From assembly GCF_022378335.1 (NCBI RefSeq), contig NZ_JAIQCI010000003.1:310001-374000 (forward strand): DNA of 64,000 nt, written 5' to 3'. This document shows positions 42,899-51,562 of the stretch, in pieces. The stretch comes from Croceicoccus hydrothermalis (GTDB taxonomy: Bacteria; Pseudomonadota; Alphaproteobacteria; Sphingomonadales; Sphingomonadaceae). The notes beneath the pieces were generated by a model. It made no database searches, was not told the DNA's origin, and was given only the letters and a program-made list of their open reading frames with translations. Positions within the stretch are counted from its first letter, which is position 1; each line of letters begins with the position of its first letter. The translations under genes and the position numbers were made by a program.

Positions 42899-45781
42899 TC
42901 AATGCGCGGCACCCCAGCTCGTTCCCGATCCTATATCCACTCCCAGCGGCACGTCCAGCGTGACCGACGGCCCCGCCGCCTCGGCCATGACCCGCTCGAT
43001 CACGGGCGCGGCGGCGGCCACGTCGCCTTCGGGCAACTCGAAGACCAGCTCGTCGTGCACCTGAAGCAGCATGCGCACATGCGGCAGGCCCGCCTCGCGC
43101 AGCGCCGGCATCATTCGCACCATCGCGCGCTTGATGATGTCGGCGCTGGTCCCCTGTATCGGGGCGTTGATGGCGGCGCGCTCGCTTCCCGAACGTTCGG
43201 CCTGGTTCTTGGAATTGATTCGCGGGAACCACGTCTTGCGCCCGAACAATGTCTCGGAATAGCCGCGCGCCCTCACTTGCTCCAGCGTGTGGACGATATA
43301 GCGCTGAATACCCGGAAAGCGTTCGAAATAGGTGTCGATCATCTCCTGCGCCTCGTCCTGTCCGACGCCGAGCCGCCCGGCCAGGCCCCAGCGCGATATG
43401 CCGTAGAGGATGGCGAAATTGATCGTCTTGGCCCGTGCGCGCGTGTCGCGGTCGACGGTCCCGAACATCTCCTCCGCCGTGCGGCTGTGGATGTCCTGCC
43501 CTTGGGCAAAGGCTTCCTTCAACGCGGGCACGTCGGCCATATGCGCGGCGAGGCGCAATTCAATCTGGCTGTAATCGGCTGCGAGCAGGACATGCCCCTC
43601 CTCCGCGACGAAGGCATCCCGGATGCGGCGGCCGGTTTCGGTGCGGATGGGGATGTTCTGCAAATTGGGATCGGTCGACGACAGCCGCCCGGTCTGCGCA
43701 CCGACGAGGCTGTAGCTGGTATGCACGCGCCCGGTGTCGGGGTTGATCGCCTGTTGCAGCGCCTCGGTATAGGTGGAACGCAATTTCGACAATTGCCGCC
43801 AGTCGAGCACGCGCGCGGCCATCTCGACCCCCTCGCCGGCCAGCGATTCCAGCACCGACTGATCCGTGGAATATTGCCCGCTCTTGCCCTTTTTCCCGCC
43901 CTTCAAACCCATCTTGTCGAACAGGATCTCGCCCAGCTGTTTCGGGCTGCCCACGGCGAATTCCTCGCCGGCGAGCGTGTGGATCTGCGCCTCGAACGTG
44001 GCCATCTGGCCGGCGAATTCCTCCGACATGGCGGCGAGTTCGGCCCGGTCCACCTTGACGCCCTCGCGCTCCATCGCGGCGACCACGGGGACGAGCGGGC
44101 GATCGACGTTCTCGTAGATTTTCGTGCCGCCCTCATCGGCCAGACGGTGGCGCAACACGCGTTGCAGGCGCCATGTCACGTCGGCATCCTCGGCGGCATA
44201 GCGCGTCGCCTTGTCCAGCGGGACGGCGCCGAAGGGGATCTGCTTCTTCCCCGTGCCGCAGATGTCCTTGAACGTCAGCGTCGTGTGACCGAGATGCGTT
44301 TCGGACAGCGAATCCATCCCATGCGCATTGCCGATCCCGCCCCCGCCACGCCCGGCATCCAGCGCGAAGGACAGGATCATCGTGTCGTCGATGGGCGCGA
44401 CCTCAACCCCGTGCCGCGCCAGCACGTTGAGATCATATTTGATGTTCTGCCCGATTTTCAGCACTGCATCGCTGATCAGCAGTGGGCGCAACCGGTCGAG
44501 CGCCACCTCGCGGCCGATCTGCTCGGGCCGTTCCTCGAACATGTCGTCGCTGCCGTGGCCGAGCGGGATGTAGCATGCATCATTGGGGCCCAGCGCCAGG
44601 CTGATCCCCGTCAACTCCGCCCGCATTGCGTCGAGCGCGCTGGTTTCCGTATCGATGGCGACGGCGCGCGCGGCAAAGGCACGCTCGATCCACGCGTCGA
44701 GCCGGTCGACGCTCTGCACGCATTCGTAGCTGTCGAGATCGGGCTTCGGCATGTCGGCGAGCGGCTGGCGCGTACCGGCTTTCTCGCCCGCGGTCTGCGG
44801 TTTCGCCGGGTTGAGATCGGTCGGGCGCGACGGGCTCCCCGCCCCGTTGCCCAGCCGTTTCAGCAGGCTGTGAAAGCCGTGGGTTTCGAGAAATTGCGCC
44901 AGCGGTTCGGGCGGAATGCCGTTAAGCGCGAAATCCTCGATCGGCGTTGGCAGGTCGCAATCCTCCCGCAAAGCCACGAGACGGCGTGACAGGCGCGCCA
45001 TCTCGCTATGCTCGATCAGGTTTTCGCGCATCTTGGACTTCTTCATGTCCGGCGCGGCGGCCAGCACGCTTTCGAGGTCGCCATATTCGTTGATCAGCTT
45101 CTCGGCGGTTTTCGGCCCGATCCCCTTCACGCCGGGAATATTGTCGACCGCATCGCCCATCAACGCGAGCACATCGCCCAGCTTTTCGGGCGGCACGCCG
45201 AATTTCTCGACCACCTCGGCGGTTTCGATTCGCGCGTTCTTCATCGTGTCGAGCATGTCGATGCATCCGCCCTCCACGCCGTCGTCCGCGTCGGAACACG
45301 CGCCGACAAGCTGCATCAGATCCTTGTCCGACGACACGATCGTCACGTCCCAGCCCCGCCGCGTCGCCCCGCGGGCATAGGATGCGATGAGGTCGTCCGC
45401 CTCCAGATCGTCCTCCTCGATACAGGCGAGCGAAAAGGCCCGCGTGGCATCACGGATGAGCGGGAATTGCGGCTTCAGATCCTCCGGCGGGGGCGGGCGA
45501 TGCGCCTTGTAATCGGGATAGAGATCGTTGCGGAACGAATGCGACGCCTTGTCGAGAATCACGGCCAGATGGGTCGGCCCGTCCGCCTCGTCGAGATCCT
45601 GCGCCAGCTTCCACAGCATGGTGGTATAGCCATAGACCGCACCCACCGGCGTGCCCTCCGGATTGGTCAGCGGCGGCAGACGGTGATAGGCGCGAAAGAT
45701 ATAGGCCGAGCCATCGACAAGGTAGAGATGCGGTTTGCGGCCCGCCGCGTCATCGCCGGCCCTTTGGGAAAGATCGTTCAT
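42899..45781 (-). CDS. polA: DNA polymerase I
   Basis: The product is 960 residues from the ATG at 45781. It has three domains: the 5'-3' exonuclease (LYLVDGSAYIFRAYH at the start, DNIPGVKGIGPKTAEKLI helix-hairpin-helix), the 3'-5' proofreading exonuclease with intact acidic pair (AIDTETSALDAM), and the polymerase (LLAADYSQIELRLAAH motif A, AKTINFAILYGIS motif B, LLQVHDELVFELPEGD motif C). It fills gaps and removes RNA primers. The proofreading residues are present, unlike in some bacterial Pol I. Confidence 0.98.
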   Translation of the reverse strand: MNDLSQRAGDDAAGRKPHLYLVDGSAYIFRAYHRLPPLTNPEGTPVGAVYGYTTMLWKLAQDLDEADGPTHLAVILDKASHSFRNDLYPDYKAHRPPPPEDLKPQFPLIRDATRAFSLACIEEDDLEADDLIASYARGATRRGWDVTIVSSDKDLMQLVGACSDADDGVEGGCIDMLDTMKNARIETAEVVEKFGVPPEKLGDVLALMGDAVDNIPGVKGIGPKTAEKLINEYGDLESVLAAAPDMKKSKMRENLIEHSEMARLSRRLVALREDCDLPTPIEDFALNGIPPEPLAQFLETHGFHSLLKRLGNGAGSPSRPTDLNPAKPQTAGEKAGTRQPLADMPKPDLDSYECVQSVDRLDAWIERAFAARAVAIDTETSALDAMRAELTGISLALGPNDACYIPLGHGSDDMFEERPEQIGREVALDRLRPLLISDAVLKIGQNIKYDLNVLARHGVEVAPIDDTMILSFALDAGRGGGGIGNAHGMDSLSETHLGHTTLTFKDICGTGKKQIPFGAVPLDKATRYAAEDADVTWRLQRVLRHRLADEGGTKIYENVDRPLVPVVAAMEREGVKVDRAELAAMSEEFAGQMATFEAQIHTLAGEEFAVGSPKQLGEILFDKMGLKGGKKGKSGQYSTDQSVLESLAGEGVEMAARVLDWRQLSKLRSTYTEALQQAINPDTGRVHTSYSLVGAQTGRLSSTDPNLQNIPIRTETGRRIRDAFVAEEGHVLLAADYSQIELRLAAHMADVPALKEAFAQGQDIHSRTAEEMFGTVDRDTRARAKTINFAILYGISRWGLAGRLGVGQDEAQEMIDTYFERFPGIQRYIVHTLEQVRARGYSETLFGRKTWFPRINSKNQAERSGSERAAINAPIQGTSADIIKRAMVRMMPALREAGLPHVRMLLQVHDELVFELPEGDVAAAAPVIERVMAEAAGPSVTLDVPLGVDIGSGTSWGAAH

Positions 45782-46046
45782 GCCCGCCCGAGTAGCACCG
45801 GGCGCGGGCAAGGTCATCCATTCTTGGCGAACCGCATTGCCGGGCGGCGCGCGCCCTGTGCGAAAAATGACGGCTCGCCCTATTCCCGTCACATTGTGGG
45901 GTTAAGAAAATCTGGCGTCTCGTGAAATATCGCTTGCGCTGCCTTATTTTCGCCCTTATTTACGGTTGCAGAGCCCGCCCGTGAAGGTCGGTTCGCATGC
46001 GGTCCGCCATTGCGGCCCATGTTCAACGAAATAAGGATGCATATCT

Positions 46047-46319
46047 ATGCGTAAGATCATTCTCGCCGCTGCCATCGCCGGTTCCGCTCTGACCCTGACC
46101 GCTTGCTCGGAAGGCACGGAAGAGAACGCGGAAATGACCGCTGACTCGATGGCTGCTGACACCGAAGCCAACATGGACGCCGCTGGCGCCGAGATGGAAG
46201 AGCTGGGCACCGAGACCGAAATGATGGCTGAAGATGTCGCCACCGACGTCGATCAGGCTGCTGCCGAAGCCGAAGCCGACATGCAGGACGAGACGGTTGC
46301 CGAAGCGCAGGCCGACTAA
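46047..46319 (+). CDS. Small, extremely acidic lipoprotein
   Basis: The product is 90 residues: a lipoprotein signal (MRKIILAAAIAGSALTLTAC, lipobox LTAC) and a 71-residue mature part with 24 Asp/Glu, no Lys, Arg or His, and no aromatic residue. It is rich in Ala, Met and Thr and looks like a helical or disordered acidic tail (ADTEANMDAAGAEMEELG). No family is recognised. It has its own transcript, closed by a 26-base perfect palindromic terminator. A good AAGGATG-type ribosome binding site precedes the start. Confidence 0.75.
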   Translation: MRKIILAAAIAGSALTLTACSEGTEENAEMTADSMAADTEANMDAAGAEMEELGTETEMMAEDVATDVDQAAAEAEADMQDETVAEAQAD

Positions 46320-46345
46320 TCCTTACGCATTCGCGTAAAGAATTG

Positions 46346-46376
46346 GGGCGCGAGGGATATCCCTCGCGCCCTTTTT
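46346..46376 (+). terminator. Terminator with 26-bp perfect palindrome
   Basis: GGGCGCGAGGGAT / ATCCCTCGCGCCC is a perfect palindrome at 46346-46371, followed by TTTTT. It lies 27 bases beyond the acidic lipoprotein. A small hairpin (TTACGC / GCGTAA, 46323-46338) precedes it. On the other strand there is a run of A instead, so the plus direction is meant. Confidence 0.88.
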
Positions 46377-46434
46377 CGTGCCTGCATTCCGGTCACGCAC
46401 CGCCCCTATCGCACGATTACGGTCTGTTCGCGCC

Positions 46435-46929
46435 CTATTCCGGGTCCAAGCCGAGCGCGCGGAGGACGGCCTCGACCTGCCGCTCCACCGGCATGTCGCC
46501 CTTGACCAGGATCGCGTTCTCGTCCGCATCGGGCCGTTCCAGCACCGCACATTGATCGGCCAGTAGCGCCGGCGGCATGAAATGCCCCGCGCGCCCGGTC
46601 ATCCGCGCATGCAATTGCGCCATGGTCAGCTCTGGCAGGACGAACCGCACATCCGGGCAAGCCGCCCGCAACCCGTCCCGATATTCACGTTTGAGCGCGG
46701 AACAGCTGGCCACCGCGCCATCCGACGCCGCGAGCGCAAGCCCCAGCGCGCGGAGCCACGGCATCCGATCCGCATCGTCGAGCGGGTGACCCGCCGCCAT
46801 TTTCGCGACATTGGCCGGCCCGTGCAGATCGTCCCCCTCGATGAAAGGGACCGCAAGCCTGCCGGCAAGCGCGCGGCCGAGCGTGGACTTGCCGCAACCG
46901 CTCGGCCCCATGATGCACAGGTGGATCAA
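46435..46929 (-). CDS. Gluconokinase
   Basis: The product is 164 residues from a TTG at 46929, whose TTGA overlaps the beta-lactamase stop. The ATG at 46911 would remove the first strand of the P-loop fold. The kinase has Walker A GPSGCGKST near residue 9, EGDDLHGPANVAKMAAGHPL, DDADRMPWLRALG, SCSALKREYRDGLR and GHFMPPALLADQ, all typical of the GntK branch. It phosphorylates gluconate to 6-phosphogluconate for the Entner-Doudoroff or pentose phosphate pathway. No other gluconate gene is nearby. Confidence 0.93.
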   Translation of the reverse strand: MIHLCIMGPSGCGKSTLGRALAGRLAVPFIEGDDLHGPANVAKMAAGHPLDDADRMPWLRALGLALAASDGAVASCSALKREYRDGLRAACPDVRFVLPELTMAQLHARMTGRAGHFMPPALLADQCAVLERPDADENAILVKGDMPVERQVEAVLRALGLDPE

Positions 46930-47960
46930 GGGGCGCGTCGGCCCGCCTCGTTCCCGGCATAGCGATTTTGGGCAAATCCGTTGTAGAGGGTGCGCGCGAT
47001 GGACGCGATCTTCTGGCTGCGCTGTGCCCGGCCGCCCTGCCCGGTGACGTAGATCGCCATGACGATCACGCGCCCGTCCGGCATTTCGACAAAACCGACA
47101 TCGCTGGCCGTATTGTTGAGCGTGCCGGTCTTGTGCCCGAATTCCACGCCGGAGGGCAGACCCGCCTTGATCCGGCTGCGCCCGGTCACGGTGCGCGTCA
47201 TCGCGCCGATCACCACGTCGCGGCTTTTGGGGCTGAGCCATTTGCCCTGATACAGTCCGGCGATAAGCTCGACCATTTCGGCGGGCGGCGTGCTGTCGCG
47301 CTCATCCACCACCAATGCCGGATCGAACTCGCCATCGTCGCGCACCAGCGTCGCGATGTCGCGGTCGATACGCTGCCGATCGATGCCGGCGCTGCGCAGC
47401 CAGGCGGTCACCGCCTTCGGCCCGCCGACCGCGGCCAGCATCGCATCGGTCGCGGTGTTGTCGCTGCGCGTGATCATCAGCTCGATCAGGCTTTGCGCGG
47501 TAAGCATCATGCCCGGCTTCACCGGGGCGACGGGCGTCGAGAATGCCTTCGACGCGACCGGGATCATCAACGGGTATTTATGCTGAAGGCTGTAACGCCC
47601 GGCATCCACACCGGCGAGGAACGTCGCCGCGATCGCGATTTTCGACGTGCTGGCCATGGGAAAGGCCTGCTCACCCAGGATGGAAACCTCCGCCCCGGTG
47701 TTGAGATCGAGTGCGGCGACACCGATGCGGCCATTGTCCGGCTGCGCCACGGCAAAGAGCGCCTGACGCAGTGCGGGCGGCACGTCGCGGACCCGTTCGC
47801 GCCCGTCGAGAACGGCGCCGTTCTCGCTCTTCAAGAATTCCTCGAAGCTCTGCGCCTGCGCGGCGCCGGCGGTCATCGCGAGACCGGCGGCGCCAAGGCC
47901 CATTGCGGCAAATGCGGATATCGCCGTCCGCCGGATGTTCGTAAGGTTCAGTCCCAGCAT
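46926..47960 (-). CDS. Class A beta-lactamase-like serine hydrolase with atypical omega loop
   Basis: The product is 344 residues from the ATG at 47960, preceded by GGGGAAG. A signal peptide ends AGAAQA-QS. The catalytic SxxK is STSK (104-107), SDN is at 166-168, and KTG is in HKTGTL (277-279). Where class A enzymes carry ExxLN (E166, N170) after the LDR turn, this protein reads IDRDIATLVRDDGEFDP, with Ile and Val at those places and about seven extra residues before the conserved DERDSTPPAEM. The next Glu is at 211. It may be a weak beta-lactamase, a D,D-peptidase-like enzyme or an esterase. gntK overlaps its stop. Confidence 0.85.
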   Translation of the reverse strand: MLGLNLTNIRRTAISAFAAMGLGAAGLAMTAGAAQAQSFEEFLKSENGAVLDGRERVRDVPPALRQALFAVAQPDNGRIGVAALDLNTGAEVSILGEQAFPMASTSKIAIAATFLAGVDAGRYSLQHKYPLMIPVASKAFSTPVAPVKPGMMLTAQSLIELMITRSDNTATDAMLAAVGGPKAVTAWLRSAGIDRQRIDRDIATLVRDDGEFDPALVVDERDSTPPAEMVELIAGLYQGKWLSPKSRDVVIGAMTRTVTGRSRIKAGLPSGVEFGHKTGTLNNTASDVGFVEMPDGRVIVMAIYVTGQGGRAQRSQKIASIARTLYNGFAQNRYAGNEAGRRAP

Positions 47961-47989
47961 GTCTTCCCCGATAGCATGGTGAGCGTTGG

Positions 47990-48034
47990 CCAAAGATTAA
48001 CGGGGCCAAAGATTAACGCGCCCAAAGATTAACG
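47990..48034. repeat. Three direct repeats CCAAAGATTAACG, period 16 bp
   Basis: CCAAAGATTAACG occurs at 47990-48002, 48006-48018 and 48022-48034, each 16 bases apart, separated by three variable bases. On the minus strand it reads CGTTAATCTTTGG and lies 30-75 bases upstream of the beta-lactamase start, where a promoter or operator is expected. The gene upstream (M1 aminopeptidase) ends just after it. Confidence 0.75.
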
Positions 48035-48079
48035 GGCCCGGCGAAATGGTAAAGCCCCCGCCGCGCCCGTTTCATGCCG

Positions 48080-49981
48080 TCATTCGGAGGCCAGGATCCC
48101 CTCCACCATATTGGCGGCGATGGGGTGATAGCCGGACCGCGATTGCGCAAAGGCGGAGCGCGCGATTTCCATGCCCCAATCGCCCTGCTCCACCAGCCCG
48201 GCATAGATCGGCCGGATGAGCAGCATCCGCCCCACATTGTCGAGGAACGCGCGCATCGCCGGCACCGCCGGTTCGTAACGGTTGGCGATGGCCAGTTCGA
48301 ACCACGCCGATTGCACATAGGCATTGCCGCTGTTCGAAAGGTTCAAAGCCTCATCGAGCTCGGCAAGGCGAGCGGCATCCTGTGTGCGGTCGATCCCGCG
48401 CAGGAAGCGCAGCCATTGCTGCGTCGCCCAGCCTTCGGTGTCGACCGCGGAGGCCGGCCCGCCCGCGTTGAATGCGGCAAGCTGCGCATCGACGGCTTTC
48501 AATGTTTCCGATTCGGGATGCAGCGCATTGTCGGGAAGGCCGGGCCCGTAGATCCAGTCCTCGACCCCGATGGCCGCGAATTCCGCGTCGGTCAAAAGAT
48601 TGGCGCGCATGTCCGCGATCAATCCCGCGCTCGTCTGCGGCTGAAACGCGAAGCGGTCGAAATAGGACCGCAGCCAGGCGTCGAAACGGTCACGCCCCAC
48701 CGCCTTTTCCACGGTGCGCAGGAAGGTGCTGCCCTTGAAATAATCGAGCTGCCCGGCGGTTTCGCCCGGTTCGCCATGCAGGCGGGTCGAGGGCGCATCC
48801 ATGCCGCCCGCATCCTCGATATCCGCGATCATCGCGCCCCAGTCGAGATCGGCATACATCGCCGCCCGTTCCGCACCATAGAGCGATTCCATGATGCGGT
48901 TTTCGAAATAGGTGGTGAACCCTTCGTTGAGCCAGCTGTCGCGCCAGCTCGCATTGGTGACCAGATTGCCCGACCAGCTATGCGCCAGCTCGTGCGCGAC
49001 GACATCGGTATTCGACCGGTCGCCGGTCAGCAGCGTCGGCGTCAGGAACGTCATCACCGGGTTTTCCATGCCCCCATAGGGGAAGGACGGCGGCAGCAGC
49101 AGCATGTCGTACCGGCCCCAGCGATACGGCCCGTAAAGATCCTCCGCCGCGTCGATCATCGCCTCGACATCGCCGAATTCCTCGGCCGCGGCATCCACCA
49201 TCGACGGCTCCGCCCACACGCCCGACCGTGGGCCGAGATCGCGATGGGTAAGATCGCCCACCGCCAGCGCGATGAGATAGGGCGGCACCGGGTTGTCCAT
49301 GACAAAGCGATAGCTGGTCCAGCCATTGCCCCATTCGTGCATGTCCTCGGCCTGCCGAACGCCGCTCATCACGGGCACGAGCCCCTCTGGCACCGTGATG
49401 CGCGCGTCCCAGCTTTGCCGGATGCCGGGGCTGTCCTGCGTCGGGATCCAGCTGCGGTTGCTGATCGGCTGGCCCTGGCTGAAGAGGAACGGCTTCTCGC
49501 CGCCTGCGGTGGCCTCGGGCGGGAGCCATTGGAGCGCGCTTGCATCGGGCGCGGACACATAGTCGATCCGCACCTGCCGCGCATCGCCGATCGCGATGGT
49601 GAGCGGACGGCCCAGCGCCTCGCCCATGGCGTCGACATTCTTTGCCGCGCCGAGTTCGTAGGGCAATGCCTGCCCGTCGCCATCGGTCACGGCGCGAATC
49701 TGCAAACCCGCATCGTCGAGCACCAGCGTATCGGCATCGTCGGCGGCGGTAATGTCCAGCGTCGCGGTGCCGTAAATGCGGCGATTGTCGAAATCGGTGA
49801 CGAGGTCGAGCGAGACATGGCTCACCCGCGCCTCGGCCGGTTCGGCATAGGTCCACGCATCCTGCGCCTCCGGCGTGGTCAGCACGGGGGCGGGCGCCTG
49901 CCGGTCCTGTGCATGGGCGGAAAGGGCGGGCACCATCGCGATGGCGGCGACGGAAAGGGCAAGCGTTGCTTTACGGATCAT
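48080..49981 (-). CDS. M1 family aminopeptidase (leukotriene A4 hydrolase-like)
   Basis: The product is 633 residues from the ATG at 49981 with AGGAAA 5 bases before it. A signal peptide (MIRKATLALSVAAIAMVPAL then SAHAQ) predicts periplasmic location. The M1 exopeptidase motif is GGMEN, and the zinc site is HELAHSWSGN with the third ligand Glu in WLNEGFTTYFE. The C-terminal helical repeats (residues about 470-633) resemble the LTA4H/cold-active aminopeptidase type. It releases N-terminal residues from peptides. Confidence 0.94.
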   Translation of the reverse strand: MIRKATLALSVAAIAMVPALSAHAQDRQAPAPVLTTPEAQDAWTYAEPAEARVSHVSLDLVTDFDNRRIYGTATLDITAADDADTLVLDDAGLQIRAVTDGDGQALPYELGAAKNVDAMGEALGRPLTIAIGDARQVRIDYVSAPDASALQWLPPEATAGGEKPFLFSQGQPISNRSWIPTQDSPGIRQSWDARITVPEGLVPVMSGVRQAEDMHEWGNGWTSYRFVMDNPVPPYLIALAVGDLTHRDLGPRSGVWAEPSMVDAAAEEFGDVEAMIDAAEDLYGPYRWGRYDMLLLPPSFPYGGMENPVMTFLTPTLLTGDRSNTDVVAHELAHSWSGNLVTNASWRDSWLNEGFTTYFENRIMESLYGAERAAMYADLDWGAMIADIEDAGGMDAPSTRLHGEPGETAGQLDYFKGSTFLRTVEKAVGRDRFDAWLRSYFDRFAFQPQTSAGLIADMRANLLTDAEFAAIGVEDWIYGPGLPDNALHPESETLKAVDAQLAAFNAGGPASAVDTEGWATQQWLRFLRGIDRTQDAARLAELDEALNLSNSGNAYVQSAWFELAIANRYEPAVPAMRAFLDNVGRMLLIRPIYAGLVEQGDWGMEIARSAFAQSRSGYHPIAANMVEGILASE

Positions 49982-50069
49982 TGAATTTCCTGAAATCATG
50001 GGCGCTGCAATTAAAGCATCCCGCATGTTGAAAAGCTGAACGATAACGCCAGCGGCGCGCACGGCACGG

Positions 50070-50258
50070 TCAGTCCGGCGGCGTCTGCGGCTTCGATGCG
50101 TCGATGGCGCGCGATTGCGCCTTTCTGCGCCGCAGATTCGCCCGCAATTGCGCGGCGAGGCGTTCCTCTCGCGACAGCGTGGCGGCCTCCCGCGAATTTG
50201 TATCGGGCCGGGGTTCGGCTTCGGCATTTTGGCGATCGGAACCGGGAACATCGTTCAT
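50070..50258 (-). CDS. Small conserved hypothetical protein (62 aa)
   Basis: The product is 62 residues from the ATG at 50258: a polar acidic N-terminus (MNDVPGSDRQNAEAEPRP) and a basic helical end (SREERLAAQLRANLRRRKAQ). Similar short proteins with SREERLAAxLRxNLRRRK occur widely in alphaproteobacteria, as I recall. No function is known. It is transcribed toward the M1 gene. The basic helix could bind RNA, DNA or membrane. Confidence 0.6.
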   Translation of the reverse strand: MNDVPGSDRQNAEAEPRPDTNSREAATLSREERLAAQLRANLRRRKAQSRAIDASKPQTPPD

Positions 50259-50373
50259 GCCCCTGTGATGGCAAGCATGCCCGCGTATCGCAAGCGCCTT
50301 GACAATGACGCGGCCGCCCGCCAATAGCGCGCCCTCGACACCGGGCGGACACAAGGCCCGGCAGTCGGTATGT

Positions 50374-50448
50374 GCTGCTGTAGCTCAGTGGTAGAGCGCG
50401 TCATTGGTAATGACGAGGTCGGGAGTTCAATCCTCCCCAGCAGCACCA
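50374..50448 (+). tRNA. tRNA-Thr (anticodon GGT)
   Basis: The 75-base gene includes an encoded CCA end. The acceptor arms GCTGCTG and CAGCAGC pair fully, the D loop has AGCTCAGTGGTAGAGC, the anticodon stem CGTCA / TGACG holds TTGGTAA with GGT, and the T arm reads GGGAGTTCAATCCTCCC. It serves ACC/ACU codons. Confidence 0.97.
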
Positions 50449-50521
50449 TTTCCCCCCGAATCGCAAATCGTCGGCAAAACGGCCGCCCCTTGGGAGCAGG
50501 CTGAATTGCACGTTTCGCGAA

Positions 50522-50815
50522 TCAGGCGCGCAGATCGCTCCACTCCGGGTGCTTGCGAAAGGCCGCCTCGACATAGCTGCATTGCGGCACGATTCGGAAA
50601 TTCTCCTCCTGCGCATCGGTGATCAGCGCCTCGACAAGCCTTGCGGCAACCCCCTGCCCGCCGATCGCCGGGGGGACCAGCGTGTGATCGGCGACGCGCA
50701 CATCCTCCCCGCGCATCTTGTAGGTCAGGCGCCCGATCGCGTCGGCGCCTTCGACCGCGGCGTGATATTCGCCGCCATCGGGGGCCGGGTGGTGGGTAAT
50801 CGTGGTATTGGCCAT
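50522..50815 (-). CDS. GNAT-like small N-acetyltransferase (YidJ/Gtg type)
   Basis: The product is 97 residues. It begins MANTTITHHPAPDGGEYHAA and contains LTYKMRGEDVRVADHTLVPP, the acetyl-CoA loop IGGQGVAARLVEALITDAQE and RIVPQCSYVEAAFRKHPEW, the pattern of the short acetyltransferases annotated 'N-acetyltransferase' (COG2388). The substrate is unknown. It follows YggS on the same strand after 71 bases. An AAAGGAG ribosome binding site precedes the start. Confidence 0.87.
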   Translation of the reverse strand: MANTTITHHPAPDGGEYHAAVEGADAIGRLTYKMRGEDVRVADHTLVPPAIGGQGVAARLVEALITDAQEENFRIVPQCSYVEAAFRKHPEWSDLRA

Positions 50816-50886
50816 GGTGCAAAGCTCCTTTGCCCGATTAACCGACCGGGCGGGGCAGCGTTCCAGCTTGGCCTGTGCCGCGCCGC

Positions 50887-51540
50887 TCAGTCGCGCGCCC
50901 CGAACAATGCGGTCCCCACCCGCACATGCGTCGCGCCCAGCGTCACGGCCGTCTCGAAATCCGCGCTCATCCCCATGGACAGCGCATCGAGCCCGTGATC
51001 CTGTGCCAGCCTGGCCAGCAGCGCAAAGAACGGCGCCGGTTCGATCCCCTGCGGCGGGAGACACATCAACCCTGCGACCGGCACGCCTTCGTCCCGCGCC
51101 ATGGCGAGAAGCGCCGGCAGGTCGGCAATCGCGCAGCCGCCCTTCTGATCCTCGTCGCCGATGTTCACCTGCACGAAACAGGGCACCTCGCGCTCCGCCT
51201 TTGCCATCGCCTTGCCCAGCGCCTTCACGAGGCTTTCCCGGTCGAGCGAATGGATCATGTCGAAAACCGCGACGGCATCGTCCGCCTTCTTCGACTGCAA
51301 CTGCCCGACGAGGTGCAGTTCCACGCCATCGTATTCGCGGCGCAGCACCTCCCATTTCTCCGCCGCTTCCTGCACCCGGTTTTCGCCGAACACCCGGTGG
51401 CCTGCGTCAAGGAGCGGGCGGATCGCATCGACGGGATGCGTCTTGGACACGGCGATGAGCGTGACATCGTCCGGCTTTCGGCGGGACAGTTCGGCGGCGG
51501 CGGCGATGCGCGCTTTCGTTTCGGTGAGTGGTGTCGTCAT
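50887..51540 (-). CDS. yggS: YggS family pyridoxal phosphate homeostasis protein
   Basis: The product is 217 residues: PDDVTLIAVSKTHPVDAIRP with the PLP-binding Lys in SKTH, FGENRVQEAAEKWE, HLVGQLQSKKADDAV, VNIGDEDQKGG, LMCLPPQG and LSMGMSADFETAVTLGATHV. It is an alanine-racemase-like fold-type III protein without known enzymatic activity that buffers PLP and affects amino acid pools. It is divergent from the ThiE-like gene, with a two-base overlap if that gene starts at 51539. Confidence 0.96.
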   Translation of the reverse strand: MTTPLTETKARIAAAAELSRRKPDDVTLIAVSKTHPVDAIRPLLDAGHRVFGENRVQEAAEKWEVLRREYDGVELHLVGQLQSKKADDAVAVFDMIHSLDRESLVKALGKAMAKAEREVPCFVQVNIGDEDQKGGCAIADLPALLAMARDEGVPVAGLMCLPPQGIEPAPFFALLARLAQDHGLDALSMGMSADFETAVTLGATHVRVGTALFGARD

Positions 51541-51562
51541 GCCGCAATGCTATAGCGGATGG

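Noticed and set aside
40943..44989. A 1348-codon open frame opposite the kinase and polA genes
   Set aside because: Antisense of two well-supported genes, with no recognisable domain.
46047..46376. Palindrome 46346-46371 as a phage or IS attachment site
   Set aside because: Its T-run and its place right after a gene fit an intrinsic terminator; no mobile gene is near.
47990..48034. CtrA binding sites in the TTAAC-containing repeats
   Set aside because: CtrA needs TTAA-N7-TTAA, while the spacing between TTAA words here is longer (period 16).
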